Positions 1 to 7,927 of a stretch of DNA of 39,031 nt are shown one piece after another. The stretch is taken from contig CALAWP010000020.1 in the NCBI GenBank assembly GCA_937895345.1, positions 1 through 39,031 on the forward strand, written 5' to 3'. Under the pieces are notes generated by a model. The model saw nothing but the letters and a program-made list of their open reading frames with translations. It had not been told where the DNA came from and searched no databases. The position numbers and the translations under genes are program-made. The stretch is from an uncultured Paenibacillus sp. GTDB taxonomy: Bacteria > Bacillota > Bacilli > Paenibacillales > Paenibacillaceae. Position 1 is the stretch's first letter. The number at the start of each line of letters is the position of its first letter.

Positions 1-185
1 AGAACGGCCGAGATCCAGCGAAAATCGAAGCTATTCTACATCCGCTCATTCTTACTTGGGCAACTCTCCGGAATTAGGGGGTCCAACCGAAGGTGCGCTT
101 TCCGGCTTCTTAATATGTAGAATAAAAAAAGCTTGAGGTGAGAATCTATGGATGCATGCCACTAAAGATCGGAGGGATACACGTT
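1..185. other. Upstream region without a recognisable gene
   Basis: No convincing coding frame is visible before the first gene. A GTG at 138 is in frame with the gene that starts at 186, but it has no well-placed ribosome site, whereas GGAGGG at 171-176 lies nine bases before the ATG at 186. An A-rich stretch around 121-130 is the only other notable feature; no promoter could be assigned with confidence. Confidence 0.5.
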
Positions 186-527
186 ATGGTCAAATTTCTG
201 CTAAAGCTGGTCGTTAACGGGGCAATCGTGATTTCCATGCTGATGTACTACTCCCAGGCGACGTTTGGGGGAGCCGTCATCGCTGCCGCCGGCCTGACCG
301 TTACCTCTTATTTCCTTGGCGATCAACTGATTCTGCGCCGCGGAAACAACGCACTGGCAACCATTGCCGATTTGGTATGGACGGCGCTTTATTTGGGCGT
401 CGCATCATTTCTTTTCGACTGGGGCTTGAACGCGGCGGAGCTGCTGTTTATTGCGGTTCTCGTTGGAGCGGCGGAATGGCTGCTGCACCGGTACGTCATG
501 AATATGAATTGGAAGACCGCTCTATGA
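186..527 (+). CDS. DUF2512-like small integral membrane protein
   Basis: The 113-residue product is almost entirely hydrophobic, with four likely membrane segments at about residues 5-21, 27-47, 57-77 and 82-100. A short charged stretch (LRRGNN) lies between segments 2 and 3. Size and pattern fit the DUF2512 (YndM-like) family of Bacillus-type bacteria, whose function is unknown. The ATG at 186 is chosen because GGAGGG sits nine bases upstream; an in-frame GTG at 138 would add 16 polar residues and has no good ribosome site. The stop overlaps the start of the LigD-type gene in an ATGA, so the two are probably translationally coupled. That coupling is seen in the sequence; any functional link to DNA repair is not shown. 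The family assignment is moderately sure. Confidence 0.75.
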   Translation: MVKFLLKLVVNGAIVISMLMYYSQATFGGAVIAAAGLTVTSYFLGDQLILRRGNNALATIADLVWTALYLGVASFLFDWGLNAAELLFIAVLVGAAEWLLHRYVMNMNWKTAL

Positions 528-1804
528 CCCGGCCGCCGGCCTTGGACTGGCCAATGCCGCCGCAAGCGGGGGCCGGGAAATGCACGGGCAATTTTTTTGT
601 GCTGGAATATAACGCCGCAGATGAAAGCTTCGCTGCCGGCCTGCTTTACGAAGGGAACATCGTGCAGGTCGGCGCTTTCTCCCGCGGTTTAATCGGAGAA
701 GAGCGGGATTCGCTGACGCGCACCGTCATCGCCCATGCCGTTTCTTCGTCCCGGTCGCGCTACCGGGTTCGACCCGGCATATGCGTCGAATTGGCGTTTG
801 ACACGATCGCGGACGGGAAGCTGGTCAATCCCGAATTCCGTTCCTTCCAATTGGCTGCGCGCTGGGAGGACTGCACCTGGGACCGGTTGCTCGTCGACAA
901 CGCCTCGGCTCGAAGACAAGGCTTGAAGCTGACGAATCCGGACAAGCGGATCTGGGAAGACAAGCAGATTACAAAGGAAAAATACTGGTCTTATCTGATC
1001 CAGATTTCGCCTTACCTGCTTCCTTTTCTGGAACGGAGGACACTGACGCTGATCCGGTATCCGCAAGGAATGGAGGGCGATTTTTTTTATCAGAAGCATT
1101 GCCCCGACTACGCCCCGGATTGGATTCAGACCGAACCGGAGGACGGCATTTCTTATATCGTGTGCAATGACTTGCCCTCGCTGCTCTGGCTTGGAAACCA
1201 GGCTGCCGTCGAATTTCATATCCCGTTTCACCAGATCGGCATGAACAAGCCTTACGAGATTGTCTTTGACCTTGATCCGCCGAGCCGCGACCGGTTCGAC
1301 CTGGCCGTAAAAGCGGCCCTGGAAATGAAGCGCATTCTCGATGGTTTCGGCATCGTCGGCTACCCGAAAGTATCGGGGGGCAAGGGATTGCAAATACATA
1401 TCCCGGTCCATCGTCTTCCTTCCGTCGATTACGATGCCGCACGCGTATTCACTTCGTTTGCGGCCCGTTATTTGACCGAGAAATTTCCAAATGAGTTTAC
1501 CGTCGAACGGCTGAAAAAAAACCGGGGCGGCAAGCTGTATGTCGACTACATTCAGCATGCGCCCGGCAAAACGATCGTTGCGCCTTATTCGGCCAGAGGA
1601 AATTGGGAGGCGACCGTCGCCGCGCCGCTCTATTGGGACGAAGTGAACGCCGCCTTGAGCCCTTCCCGGTTTACGGTACCGGACATGCCGGAGCGGCTGC
1701 GCCGGAACGGCTGTCCGATGCGCGATTACCGGGAGCAGACCAACGAGCCGCTGCTCCGGGTGATTTCGCAGTTGAAGGCGAATGCCTTCGCTGGCGTCAC
1801 GTAA
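524..1804 (+). CDS. ligD: LigD-type polymerase/primase with N-terminal ligase OB-fold, no ligase catalytic domain
   Basis: The 426-residue product belongs to the end-joining LigD family. Residues about 135-400 form the archaeo-eukaryotic-primase-type polymerase domain, with the metal-binding FDLDPP at 248-253, the SGGKG...HIP segment at 284-294 and a third acidic residue in LYVDY near 341. This domain fills and extends ends during Ku-dependent double-strand break repair, often adding ribonucleotides. Residues about 22-120 resemble the OB-fold that normally follows the nucleotidyltransferase core of ATP-dependent ligases (GICVELAF, DGKL, CTW). The adenylation core with its lysine motif is absent, so sealing would need a separate ligase. 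The ATG at 524 overlaps the previous stop. No ku gene lies in the window. The polymerase assignment is confident; the OB-fold rests on motif resemblance. Confidence 0.88.
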   Translation: MTRPPALDWPMPPQAGAGKCTGNFFVLEYNAADESFAAGLLYEGNIVQVGAFSRGLIGEERDSLTRTVIAHAVSSSRSRYRVRPGICVELAFDTIADGKLVNPEFRSFQLAARWEDCTWDRLLVDNASARRQGLKLTNPDKRIWEDKQITKEKYWSYLIQISPYLLPFLERRTLTLIRYPQGMEGDFFYQKHCPDYAPDWIQTEPEDGISYIVCNDLPSLLWLGNQAAVEFHIPFHQIGMNKPYEIVFDLDPPSRDRFDLAVKAALEMKRILDGFGIVGYPKVSGGKGLQIHIPVHRLPSVDYDAARVFTSFAARYLTEKFPNEFTVERLKKNRGGKLYVDYIQHAPGKTIVAPYSARGNWEATVAAPLYWDEVNAALSPSRFTVPDMPERLRRNGCPMRDYREQTNEPLLRVISQLKANAFAGVT

Positions 1805-1904
1805 AAGTTTAAGGTTCCAAATACGGACGGTCAACGCAACAGGCCGGCCCCCGTCTTCGGCCAAGTTTCAGCGCAGCACCTTTCATGATACGGCTCTTGC
1901 GCAA

Positions 1905-1941
1905 ACGACCCCTTCCCCGTACAGGGAGGGAGTCGTATTTT
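1905..1941 (+). terminator. Rho-independent terminator after the ligD-like gene
   Basis: ACGAC at 1905 pairs with GTCGT ending at 1936 in a GC-rich stem of about 13 pairs, with one mismatch and one G-T pair. It is followed by ATTTT. It lies between two convergent genes. The opposite strand has only three T residues after the stem, so it probably works mainly for the + strand gene. Confidence 0.75.
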
Positions 1942-1979
1942 GCATTGGGATGGCGATAGCGTTCATTCCTGATGTCTAG

Positions 1980-4358
1980 CTAGCTATCACGATTGATCAT
2001 ATAACTCAATAAATGCTTAAGATAAACGTTGGGTCTGTTCATTTCATTCAACGCTTCCATAGCCAGGCAATAGTGCTCCCACATCGCCTTGCCGGCGCCG
2101 TCCGTGCCAAGCAGCGTCGCGAAGGTCGACGCATTGTTCTCCTCATCCTTGCCGGAAGGCTTGCCGAGAAGGCGGGAATCCCCTTGGGCATCCAGAAAAT
2201 CGTCTTTGATTTGAAAGGCAATCCCGGCGTGATAGGCAAACTTTTTTAACGCCTCGACTTCATTCGATTCCGCCTTCGCCAGAATGGCGGGCGCCACCAG
2301 GGATACCTCGAACGCTATCCCGGTTTTGTAGAAGCAAATCGCGTTCAGCTGGTCCAATGTCAGCCTTTTTCCCTTGGATTGCAAATCCATCGCCTGGCCG
2401 ATGCAAATTTCGCTCGCCTTTTGCGCCGAATAATTCACCAAGGCCAGCACGACGCTGCTGTCGAACCCTTTGAGCGAGGTCAACTGCTCGATTCCCTTCT
2501 GAATCAAATAAAGTCCCGTCAATTCCGCCGTCGCGCTGTCGTGCACCCGATGCAGCGTCGGCAGCCCTCTGCGGGTAGAAGAATTGTCCTGGGATGGCAA
2601 ATCGTCAAAAATAAGCGATGCGGTATGCAAATATTCAAGCGAACGGAACAGCGGCGCAAGCGCCGAAGGCTGCAGGCCGTATTCGCTCACGCCGATCACC
2701 CAGGCCAGGGCGGGGCGCAATCGCTTGCCGCCTCCCTTGAGGCTGTAGTTGGCGGTATCGATTAGAAGGCCGCCCATAGGCGGCAGCCCGTCGGGCCGGG
2801 GAATAGGAAGCAGCTCGTTGATGTGCTTCTGAGCCTCCCGGACGATCTCTTCAAACCGCTCCTTCTCCTCGCGTTCGCTTCTCATGGCGGTCAGCAGTTG
2901 GTCTCGAAGCAGCTTATCGAAAAATTCCACGTCCTCCGCTTTCCGCACCGCCTCGTCAATCAGCCGGTCCAGTTCCGGATGCCCGAAGGCCAATAATCCG
3001 ATCGTTTCGCGATAGGCTTCATCGCCCGCTCGCCGGCGGAACCGCTTCAGCCCGTTGACGGCCCGGTCCAGCATCACTTCCCGGGTTGTGGAATCGGAAC
3101 CGTACACATGATGAATCAAATGGGAGACGACCGCCCAATACAACTCGAATGGATTGATCAAGTCCGGCCGCTCGCGGCGATACTTCATAAAATACGTATA
3201 AGGCGTAACGGCCCCTGCATTCATATCGTCAAACATATCCGCAAAGTCGTCGGCCAGCTGATTGTACAAGCCGTAATAAAACGTCCGATCGTCAAAACCT
3301 TCGTCCTTCGGAGCGGTCATGATGGTGCGGACGATTAAGCGGGAAGAAGCCGACTTCACGATAATCGGCACATACAGCTCTTCGTTCGTATAATGCGCAT
3401 GCGTCAAATCCAAAGCACGGTCGGCATCCTGGGAGTGAAAAAAAATATACGATTGCCGAAAAAACTCGTCCAGCGTCCCCTCGCTTTGACAGCTTTTCAT
3501 ATATTCGTAAGCGTCTCGCAGCTCCGCGTGGATAAATCGCATCAGTTCGGCGCGGCTGCCGCTCCACTCTCCGGGCTCCGGTACGTTGCCGGTGGACAAA
3601 ACCTCGCGGATCATGTCGGAATATCGCTTCTTTTCACGTTCATCTAATACGCCGGAGTCCAGCAGGTCGTCGATAAAGGGGTACGTCAAACCGTAGAAGT
3701 AGCCTAATTTGATCGCTTCCTCGAGCTTGCGGGAGCGTTCGGCGGGCGGCGTCCCTTCCTCCATGCCGTCCAGCGCGTGCATGACGACTCCGATAATAAT
3801 TTTGATGAGCTTCCGCCTCGCCTCCGCCTCATTCATGCCGTCCGGGATATGGGAAGCAACTTGCTTGAGCTTGTCGATCAGCCAAATGACGGTAAGCTCT
3901 ACCCCCTCTTTCTGCGACCAGCGGTACAAGACGGATAAACTGACGAATTCCTTCCCGCCTATGCCGCCGCCAGGTTCAAGAAGGCGGCTTTTTATATCGG
4001 CGGTTAACTTCTTGATCTTGGCTTGCGTACGGGAAGAAGCGAGATGATGGCCCAAATCTCTCAAATACATATAAGAGACGCTTCGATCCAAATAATCGTC
4101 GAGCTTGCCCGTAACCTTCAACCACTTGATAAAATTGGCATAATCCGACGAGTCGGGCTTCCTCCCCGTCCGCGCCCCTATGCGTAACCAAAAGCTGCGG
4201 CGCACATGGCTTTTGTTCCACGTTCGAAAATCTTCGATCAATCGGGGCGCGTACGATTTATTCGTCACCTGCGCCTTCAGCGAAGCAAAATAACCGGCGG
4301 CCTTGCGTTCGGCCTGCCGATACCATAGATCCGTACGTGCTTTCAGCTCCATTGTCAT
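1980..4358 (-). CDS. Tandem two-domain isoprenyl diphosphate synthase-family protein
   Basis: The product has 792 residues, more than twice the usual length of about 300-350 for a trans-isoprenyl diphosphate synthase. The C-terminal half (about 505-792) is a recognisable polyprenyl synthetase: GGGKRLRP at 542-549, a first aspartate motif DDLPSQD at 585-591 followed by TRRG, and a second aspartate motif KDDFLD at 718-723. The N-terminal half also has an all-helical look and two aspartate-rich motifs, DDLLD at 230-234 and DDFAD at 370-374. Their 140-residue spacing is close to the 134 residues in the C-terminal half, which suggests a diverged second copy of the same fold. It has no obvious GGKxxRP motif. 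Chain elongation from C5 units is likely for the C-terminal half; the N-terminal half may be another prenyl or terpene-type activity or regulatory. AGAGG precedes the ATG. It appears to be monocistronic. Confidence 0.82.
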   Translation of the reverse strand: MTMELKARTDLWYRQAERKAAGYFASLKAQVTNKSYAPRLIEDFRTWNKSHVRRSFWLRIGARTGRKPDSSDYANFIKWLKVTGKLDDYLDRSVSYMYLRDLGHHLASSRTQAKIKKLTADIKSRLLEPGGGIGGKEFVSLSVLYRWSQKEGVELTVIWLIDKLKQVASHIPDGMNEAEARRKLIKIIIGVVMHALDGMEEGTPPAERSRKLEEAIKLGYFYGLTYPFIDDLLDSGVLDEREKKRYSDMIREVLSTGNVPEPGEWSGSRAELMRFIHAELRDAYEYMKSCQSEGTLDEFFRQSYIFFHSQDADRALDLTHAHYTNEELYVPIIVKSASSRLIVRTIMTAPKDEGFDDRTFYYGLYNQLADDFADMFDDMNAGAVTPYTYFMKYRRERPDLINPFELYWAVVSHLIHHVYGSDSTTREVMLDRAVNGLKRFRRRAGDEAYRETIGLLAFGHPELDRLIDEAVRKAEDVEFFDKLLRDQLLTAMRSEREEKERFEEIVREAQKHINELLPIPRPDGLPPMGGLLIDTANYSLKGGGKRLRPALAWVIGVSEYGLQPSALAPLFRSLEYLHTASLIFDDLPSQDNSSTRRGLPTLHRVHDSATAELTGLYLIQKGIEQLTSLKGFDSSVVLALVNYSAQKASEICIGQAMDLQSKGKRLTLDQLNAICFYKTGIAFEVSLVAPAILAKAESNEVEALKKFAYHAGIAFQIKDDFLDAQGDSRLLGKPSGKDEENNASTFATLLGTDGAGKAMWEHYCLAMEALNEMNRPNVYLKHLLSYMINRDS

Positions 4359-4393
4359 AACTTTGCACTAACCTCTATCTTCAACAGGATGGA

Positions 4394-4645
4394 CTAACGA
4401 TCGGAAAGGCGAAGCGTGAAGCACGGCCCGCCATCGCCTCGCGATAAAATTATCTCGTAATTGGCCGCAGACTGCAATTCAATCTTGAACGTTCCGGCTC
4501 TGCCGAATGCGGCCGTTAAATTAACCTTATCCGAATGGGTCAAGAAACGCTCTGGACCTGCGACCAGTATCGTAACGGGACATTGGTCCAGCGGCTTTGG
4601 CCGGCTCGATCCATCCTCCGACAAACAGCGCCCGGTCCGGCTCAA
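4394..4645 (-). pseudogene. Possible decayed gene fragment of unknown family
   Basis: The last 60 or so residues of this frame (from about VTILVAGPERF to the stop) have natural-looking composition with alternating hydrophobic residues suggestive of beta strands, for example GTFKIELQ and NYEIILSR. The first 20 residues look random, and no ribosome site precedes the start. I recognise no family. It could be the tail of a gene lost upstream or a chance frame in GC-rich DNA. Confidence 0.2.
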
Positions 4646-4733
4646 ACTGCGCTGGAGTCTGCTGCCCAGACTCTCGGACTGACTCCATCCCCGTACTAAC
4701 TACGATCTGTCTGACTTTCCTCCGACTTGACTT

Positions 4734-4941
4734 GCACGATATTTCGTTCATAACCATCGATTTGGCCACACCCTACCGTTGATATGTACGATATTTCGTT
4801 CACTAACCATCGATTGGCCATGCTGCACCGTTGATTTGTACGATATTTCATTCATCACCGTCGATTTGGCCTTGCCGCACCATACATTTGTACGATATTT
4901 CGTTCATAACCATCGATTTGGCCTTGCCGAGCCGTTCGCGG
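4734..4941. repeat. Four 52-bp tandem direct repeats
   Basis: The motif (G)TACGATATTTC(G/A)TTCA starts at 4734 (as GCACG), 4786, 4838 and 4890, exactly 52 bases apart each time. A second conserved block, CCATCGATTTGGCC or close variants, follows about 15 bases later in each copy. The last part of each unit is more variable, and copy 4 fades after about 4934. The period holds although copy 2 carries compensating single-base insertion and deletion. There are no unique spacers, so it is not a CRISPR array. The unit is not a multiple of three, which argues against a coding repeat. Confidence 0.85.
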
Positions 4942-4954
4942 CCCAATTTAAGGC

Positions 4955-6445
4955 TCATCCGTTGTCCGTCGAAGGCGGCTTAAGCTGACGAGGCAGCTTG
5001 AACGGCTTGGTAGCGGCTCCTTTCCTCGATGATTTGCGCGACCTTGACGATGCAGACGGTTGAGTTGGAGTAACATGTTCGTTCCGATCCTGCGGTGCAG
5101 CAGCATCCGGCGAGTTCGACGTGTTTGTAGAGTCCGATGAGTGCTGCGACGACGGGTTCGGCGAGTTCGACGGCTCCGACGCGCCAGACAAGGTTCGCGA
5201 CGGCTGACCGGACGTTGCCGAAGCCGATGAACTGTCGGACGGCTGCGAATCCGACGTATCCGGCATCCCCGGTTGGCCCGACTTGCCGGACATCTCCGGC
5301 GTCCCCGACTGACCCGTCGTGCCCGTCAGCGGCGCCCCCGACGGCGCCGATGGTTCGAACGGGATGCGGACCAGCGCGACGACCGTCAGAAGAAGCAATG
5401 GCGCAACAAATGCGAAGGTAATCCATATCGGATGGACGACCGATACCATTTCCACCCACTGCATGTCCGAGGTAAAGCCGATGAGCGAATGGAGAAAGGC
5501 GATCAGCGAAACAGGCATAATCAAAATCCGATAGTCCTTCAACTTCAAGATTTGACTCAAATATAGGCATAAAGCGTACAAGACGATCGTCGTTTTCATA
5601 TAAGAACCCACAATCAACGAAAAGCCGATGAGCGATTCGATCCGCGTAATAATTTCCTGCACCTCGATCATTCGGGCGACCTCGTACAGCGAATATTTTT
5701 TGACCGGGGCCAGCGGACCAAACAGCATAATGGTGCAAACGACGGAAAGACACAACGTTACGATGCTCAGCAGCAGCGACACTCCCATAACCCGGCCCAG
5801 CGGACCGGATTTCTGTTTGCGGACGAACGGCATCAGCATCCCGAACAAAAAAACTTCGGCATAAGGAAATCCGTAAGAAAAAAAAGCACCGTTCAATATC
5901 GGGCGAATCCCGTCCGGCATGGCCGGAGCGAGAAATTCGACCTGGTAATGTCCGACAGCCAGCAGCAGTACCCCGAAGACGAACAGCAGCATAAGCGGCA
6001 AAATCACGGCAAACATGCGCGCCATCACTTCCAGCCCCGCGCGAGCTGTAAGCGCCGATACCATAAAAACTAGCGACGTAAACGCATACACCGGAGTTTC
6101 CCGCAGCATGGAGCTTTCCATAAACAGGCCGATATCCAAGACGATGGCCGTATGCATGTACAGCATAAAAAGAAGCGGCATGACCGAAAGCAACGCGGCC
6201 GGCCAAAACCCGATCAGCTTGGCGCTGTACTCCGCAAGGGTTAAAGAAGGATAACGGCGATGCAGAAACAGGAGGCAGCCGAGAAATATAAGCCCGGCCC
6301 CCCCCGACAGCAGCAATGAAATCCATGCCCCGCTCTCCGCTTTGGCGATCAGCGGCGACGGAATGTTAATGATGGAGGACCCCGTCAAAAATGCAAAAAA
6401 GAGCAGACCCAGTTGCCCCGGACTGACGACTTCCCGTTTGTTCAC
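4955..6445 (-). CDS. Spore germinant receptor subunit B (GerB family, APC-type membrane protein)
   Basis: The 496-residue product has about ten membrane segments within the first 360 or so residues. It begins NKREVVSPGQLG, as is typical of GerB/GerKB proteins, which relate to amino-acid/polyamine transporters and form the ligand-binding part of germinant receptors in the spore inner membrane. The start is taken as GTG at 6445, because GGAGGTGATC ends just before it; the in-frame GTG at 6454 lies inside that ribosome site. The final 130 or so residues are unusual, a Ser/Pro/Gly/Thr-rich low-complexity tail ending in a basic stretch with SRSRKSSRK. GerB proteins normally end soon after the last membrane segment. 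It is the last gene of the A-C-small-B operon. Family assignment is firm; the germinant is unknown. Confidence 0.9.
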   Translation of the reverse strand: MNKREVVSPGQLGLLFFAFLTGSSIINIPSPLIAKAESGAWISLLLSGGAGLIFLGCLLFLHRRYPSLTLAEYSAKLIGFWPAALLSVMPLLFMLYMHTAIVLDIGLFMESSMLRETPVYAFTSLVFMVSALTARAGLEVMARMFAVILPLMLLFVFGVLLLAVGHYQVEFLAPAMPDGIRPILNGAFFSYGFPYAEVFLFGMLMPFVRKQKSGPLGRVMGVSLLLSIVTLCLSVVCTIMLFGPLAPVKKYSLYEVARMIEVQEIITRIESLIGFSLIVGSYMKTTIVLYALCLYLSQILKLKDYRILIMPVSLIAFLHSLIGFTSDMQWVEMVSVVHPIWITFAFVAPLLLLTVVALVRIPFEPSAPSGAPLTGTTGQSGTPEMSGKSGQPGMPDTSDSQPSDSSSASATSGQPSRTLSGASEPSNSPNPSSQHSSDSTNTSNSPDAAAPQDRNEHVTPTQPSASSRSRKSSRKGAATKPFKLPRQLKPPSTDNG

Positions 6446-6473
6446 AGCGATCACCTCCGCGCTCTTCGCATGG

Positions 6474-6725
6474 TCATGGTTTAACGCTCAGCCACCGGTC
6501 GATCGCTCTGGCCATTCCGCCGAACATCCGCTCCGCCATTTCGATCAAATTTGGAAAATCAAAGCGAAGCGTGATGAGGTAGTCGACCGCCAAGCCAAGC
6601 GTAACGATCATCAGCAGCGCATACACGGCTTTGCCCCGCTTGTCCGGCGAGCTTTGCAGAAACGGCCTGTCGTACAGCGCAATCGCTCCGTACACGCATA
6701 TCAGCACCAGAAATCGCTCCGCCAT
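6474..6725 (-). CDS. Small two-TM protein of the germinant receptor operon (D-subunit-like)
   Basis: The product has 83 residues. Two hydrophobic segments, about residues 4-18 (FLVLICVYGAIALY) and 33-51 (AVYALLMIVTLGLAVDYLI), are separated by a polar loop, and an amphipathic tail follows. Small two-TM D subunits are known in several Bacillus germinant receptor operons, where they tune receptor function. Size, topology and position between the C and B genes fit that role, but sequence identity to a named D subunit is not claimed. The start at 6725 is set by AGTGAGGCGG, which overlaps the stop of the preceding C-subunit gene. Only five bases separate the two genes. Confidence 0.75.
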   Translation of the reverse strand: MAERFLVLICVYGAIALYDRPFLQSSPDKRGKAVYALLMIVTLGLAVDYLITLRFDFPNLIEMAERMFGGMARAIDRWLSVKP

Positions 6726-6730
6726 CCGCC

Positions 6731-7897
6731 TCACTTCTCTTCCCACGAGACGACCGGCCGGCCGATCGTTGTCCCCGTCGTCATCAGCTTGATTTTGACC
6801 CGAATATTGAATTCGGCTTGGGCAAAATGCTCTCCCCAATTCTCTTTCAAGGACTTCCATTTCCGAGGAGCCGCGCCGGCAATCATGTTGCCGATGCCGA
6901 TCGCATCCACCTGATGGGATTGCAGCACTTGAATCGTATCCAGCATCTGCTTTTTGATCTGTTCCTCGATTTTGCGGGCAAACTCTTTCTCGTCCTGCTT
7001 GGTCTTAATGACCGTGCATTTCAGTTCGCCGATGGCGCCGTCCAATTCGGACAGCACCGACACGGTCACTTTGCCGTCCGCCAGCCTCGGCTTGACGTTC
7101 GTATCCAGCTCCAGCACTTCAAACGATTCCGATTCGCGCTTGCTGTCCTGACACGGAATTTGGATAACGCCGGAAGTGAATTCGTCTCGCAATATGACGA
7201 GTCCTTCCACCTTCTTTGATGGAAGCAAACCTTTCATTTTCCCTTTTTTGATCAATGCGATACCAGCGGCGTTCAGCATCTTTTTGTCTTCCTTGTCCTC
7301 GTAAACATAACTGACGAAGGCATCCCCTTGCGGACTGTTGACTTGGAGCGCCAAATTCAACAGGGTCGTATTAATCGATTTGGCCGAAATGCGGTGCGTC
7401 TCCTTTTTGGTTAACAGCAGCTGCTGCCCGATCGTCTGCTCAATCGCCGGCTGCTTCTCGAGAAGCTTCTCGGCGCGTCCTTTGGCGATCATAATCGATA
7501 CGGACGGCCGAGGTTCGTGATCGCGAAAAAAGAAATCGATCAGCTTGCCAATATCCTCGTTTTTTGCAAGCTGCTCGCCGATCAATATAATTCGGAGGTG
7601 GCTCCACTTCGCCTTCCGGCCCAAATAAATCGGAATGTCGCGGATCGCTTCGAACACCGAATAATCGCTTGTCTTGATCAACAGGTTGGCCGTAGCGCTC
7701 GGCGATTCCCCGGTGCCGCCTTTTCGGCCGATCGTGGGACGATACATTTGCGTCGTCAAATCGAGCCTGCCGTCCTTGCCCGCGTCAATCGCAACCGCCA
7801 TAACGAAGCCGGACTCGTCCAGCTCCTCCTTGTTCCAGCAGCCGGAGAGAAGCAGCGCCAGGGCCGATATTCCGATTAGTAGCGCAAGTTGTCTCAC
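6731..7897 (-). CDS. Spore germination lipoprotein, Ger(x)C family
   Basis: The 388-residue product starts with a lipoprotein signal peptide, MRQLALLIG...LLLSGC, with the lipidated cysteine at residue 20 followed by WNKEELDE. That is the classic start of GerAC/GerKC proteins. The body carries family features such as the segment around residues 85-110 (IRDIPIYLGRKAKWSHLRI) and ends in the C-terminal Ger(x)C domain with WGEHFA and the basic beta stretch FNIRVKIKL. The protein would be anchored to the outer face of the spore inner membrane as the C subunit of a germinant receptor. It lies 30 bases downstream of the A-subunit gene and five bases upstream of the small subunit. Assignment is confident. 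Confidence 0.93.
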   Translation of the reverse strand: MRQLALLIGISALALLLSGCWNKEELDESGFVMAVAIDAGKDGRLDLTTQMYRPTIGRKGGTGESPSATANLLIKTSDYSVFEAIRDIPIYLGRKAKWSHLRIILIGEQLAKNEDIGKLIDFFFRDHEPRPSVSIMIAKGRAEKLLEKQPAIEQTIGQQLLLTKKETHRISAKSINTTLLNLALQVNSPQGDAFVSYVYEDKEDKKMLNAAGIALIKKGKMKGLLPSKKVEGLVILRDEFTSGVIQIPCQDSKRESESFEVLELDTNVKPRLADGKVTVSVLSELDGAIGELKCTVIKTKQDEKEFARKIEEQIKKQMLDTIQVLQSHQVDAIGIGNMIAGAAPRKWKSLKENWGEHFAQAEFNIRVKIKLMTTGTTIGRPVVSWEEK

Positions 7898-7927
7898 GAT
7901 TCTCCACTCTTTTCCGTATACGTGATG

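Larger units (their letters stand above)
4359..4954. other. 596-bp gap between the synthase and germination genes
   Basis: No convincing intact gene is present. The right third (4734-4941) is a 52-bp direct repeat array, described separately. The left part holds a short frame at 4394-4645 (-) that may be a gene remnant. No clear terminator for the germination operon, which ends at 4955, was found. Short frames crossing the repeats are not coding, because a 52-bp unit shifts the frame from copy to copy. Confidence 0.6.

Noticed and set aside
4734..4941. CRISPR array
   Set aside because: The repeats are contiguous, without unique spacers, the unit is 52 bp, and no cas gene is nearby. The same argument applies to the 51-bp array at 38874-39031.
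4779..4988. Small proteins translated across the 52-bp repeats
   Set aside because: The period is not a multiple of three, so each repeat is read in another frame; no ribosome site is present.
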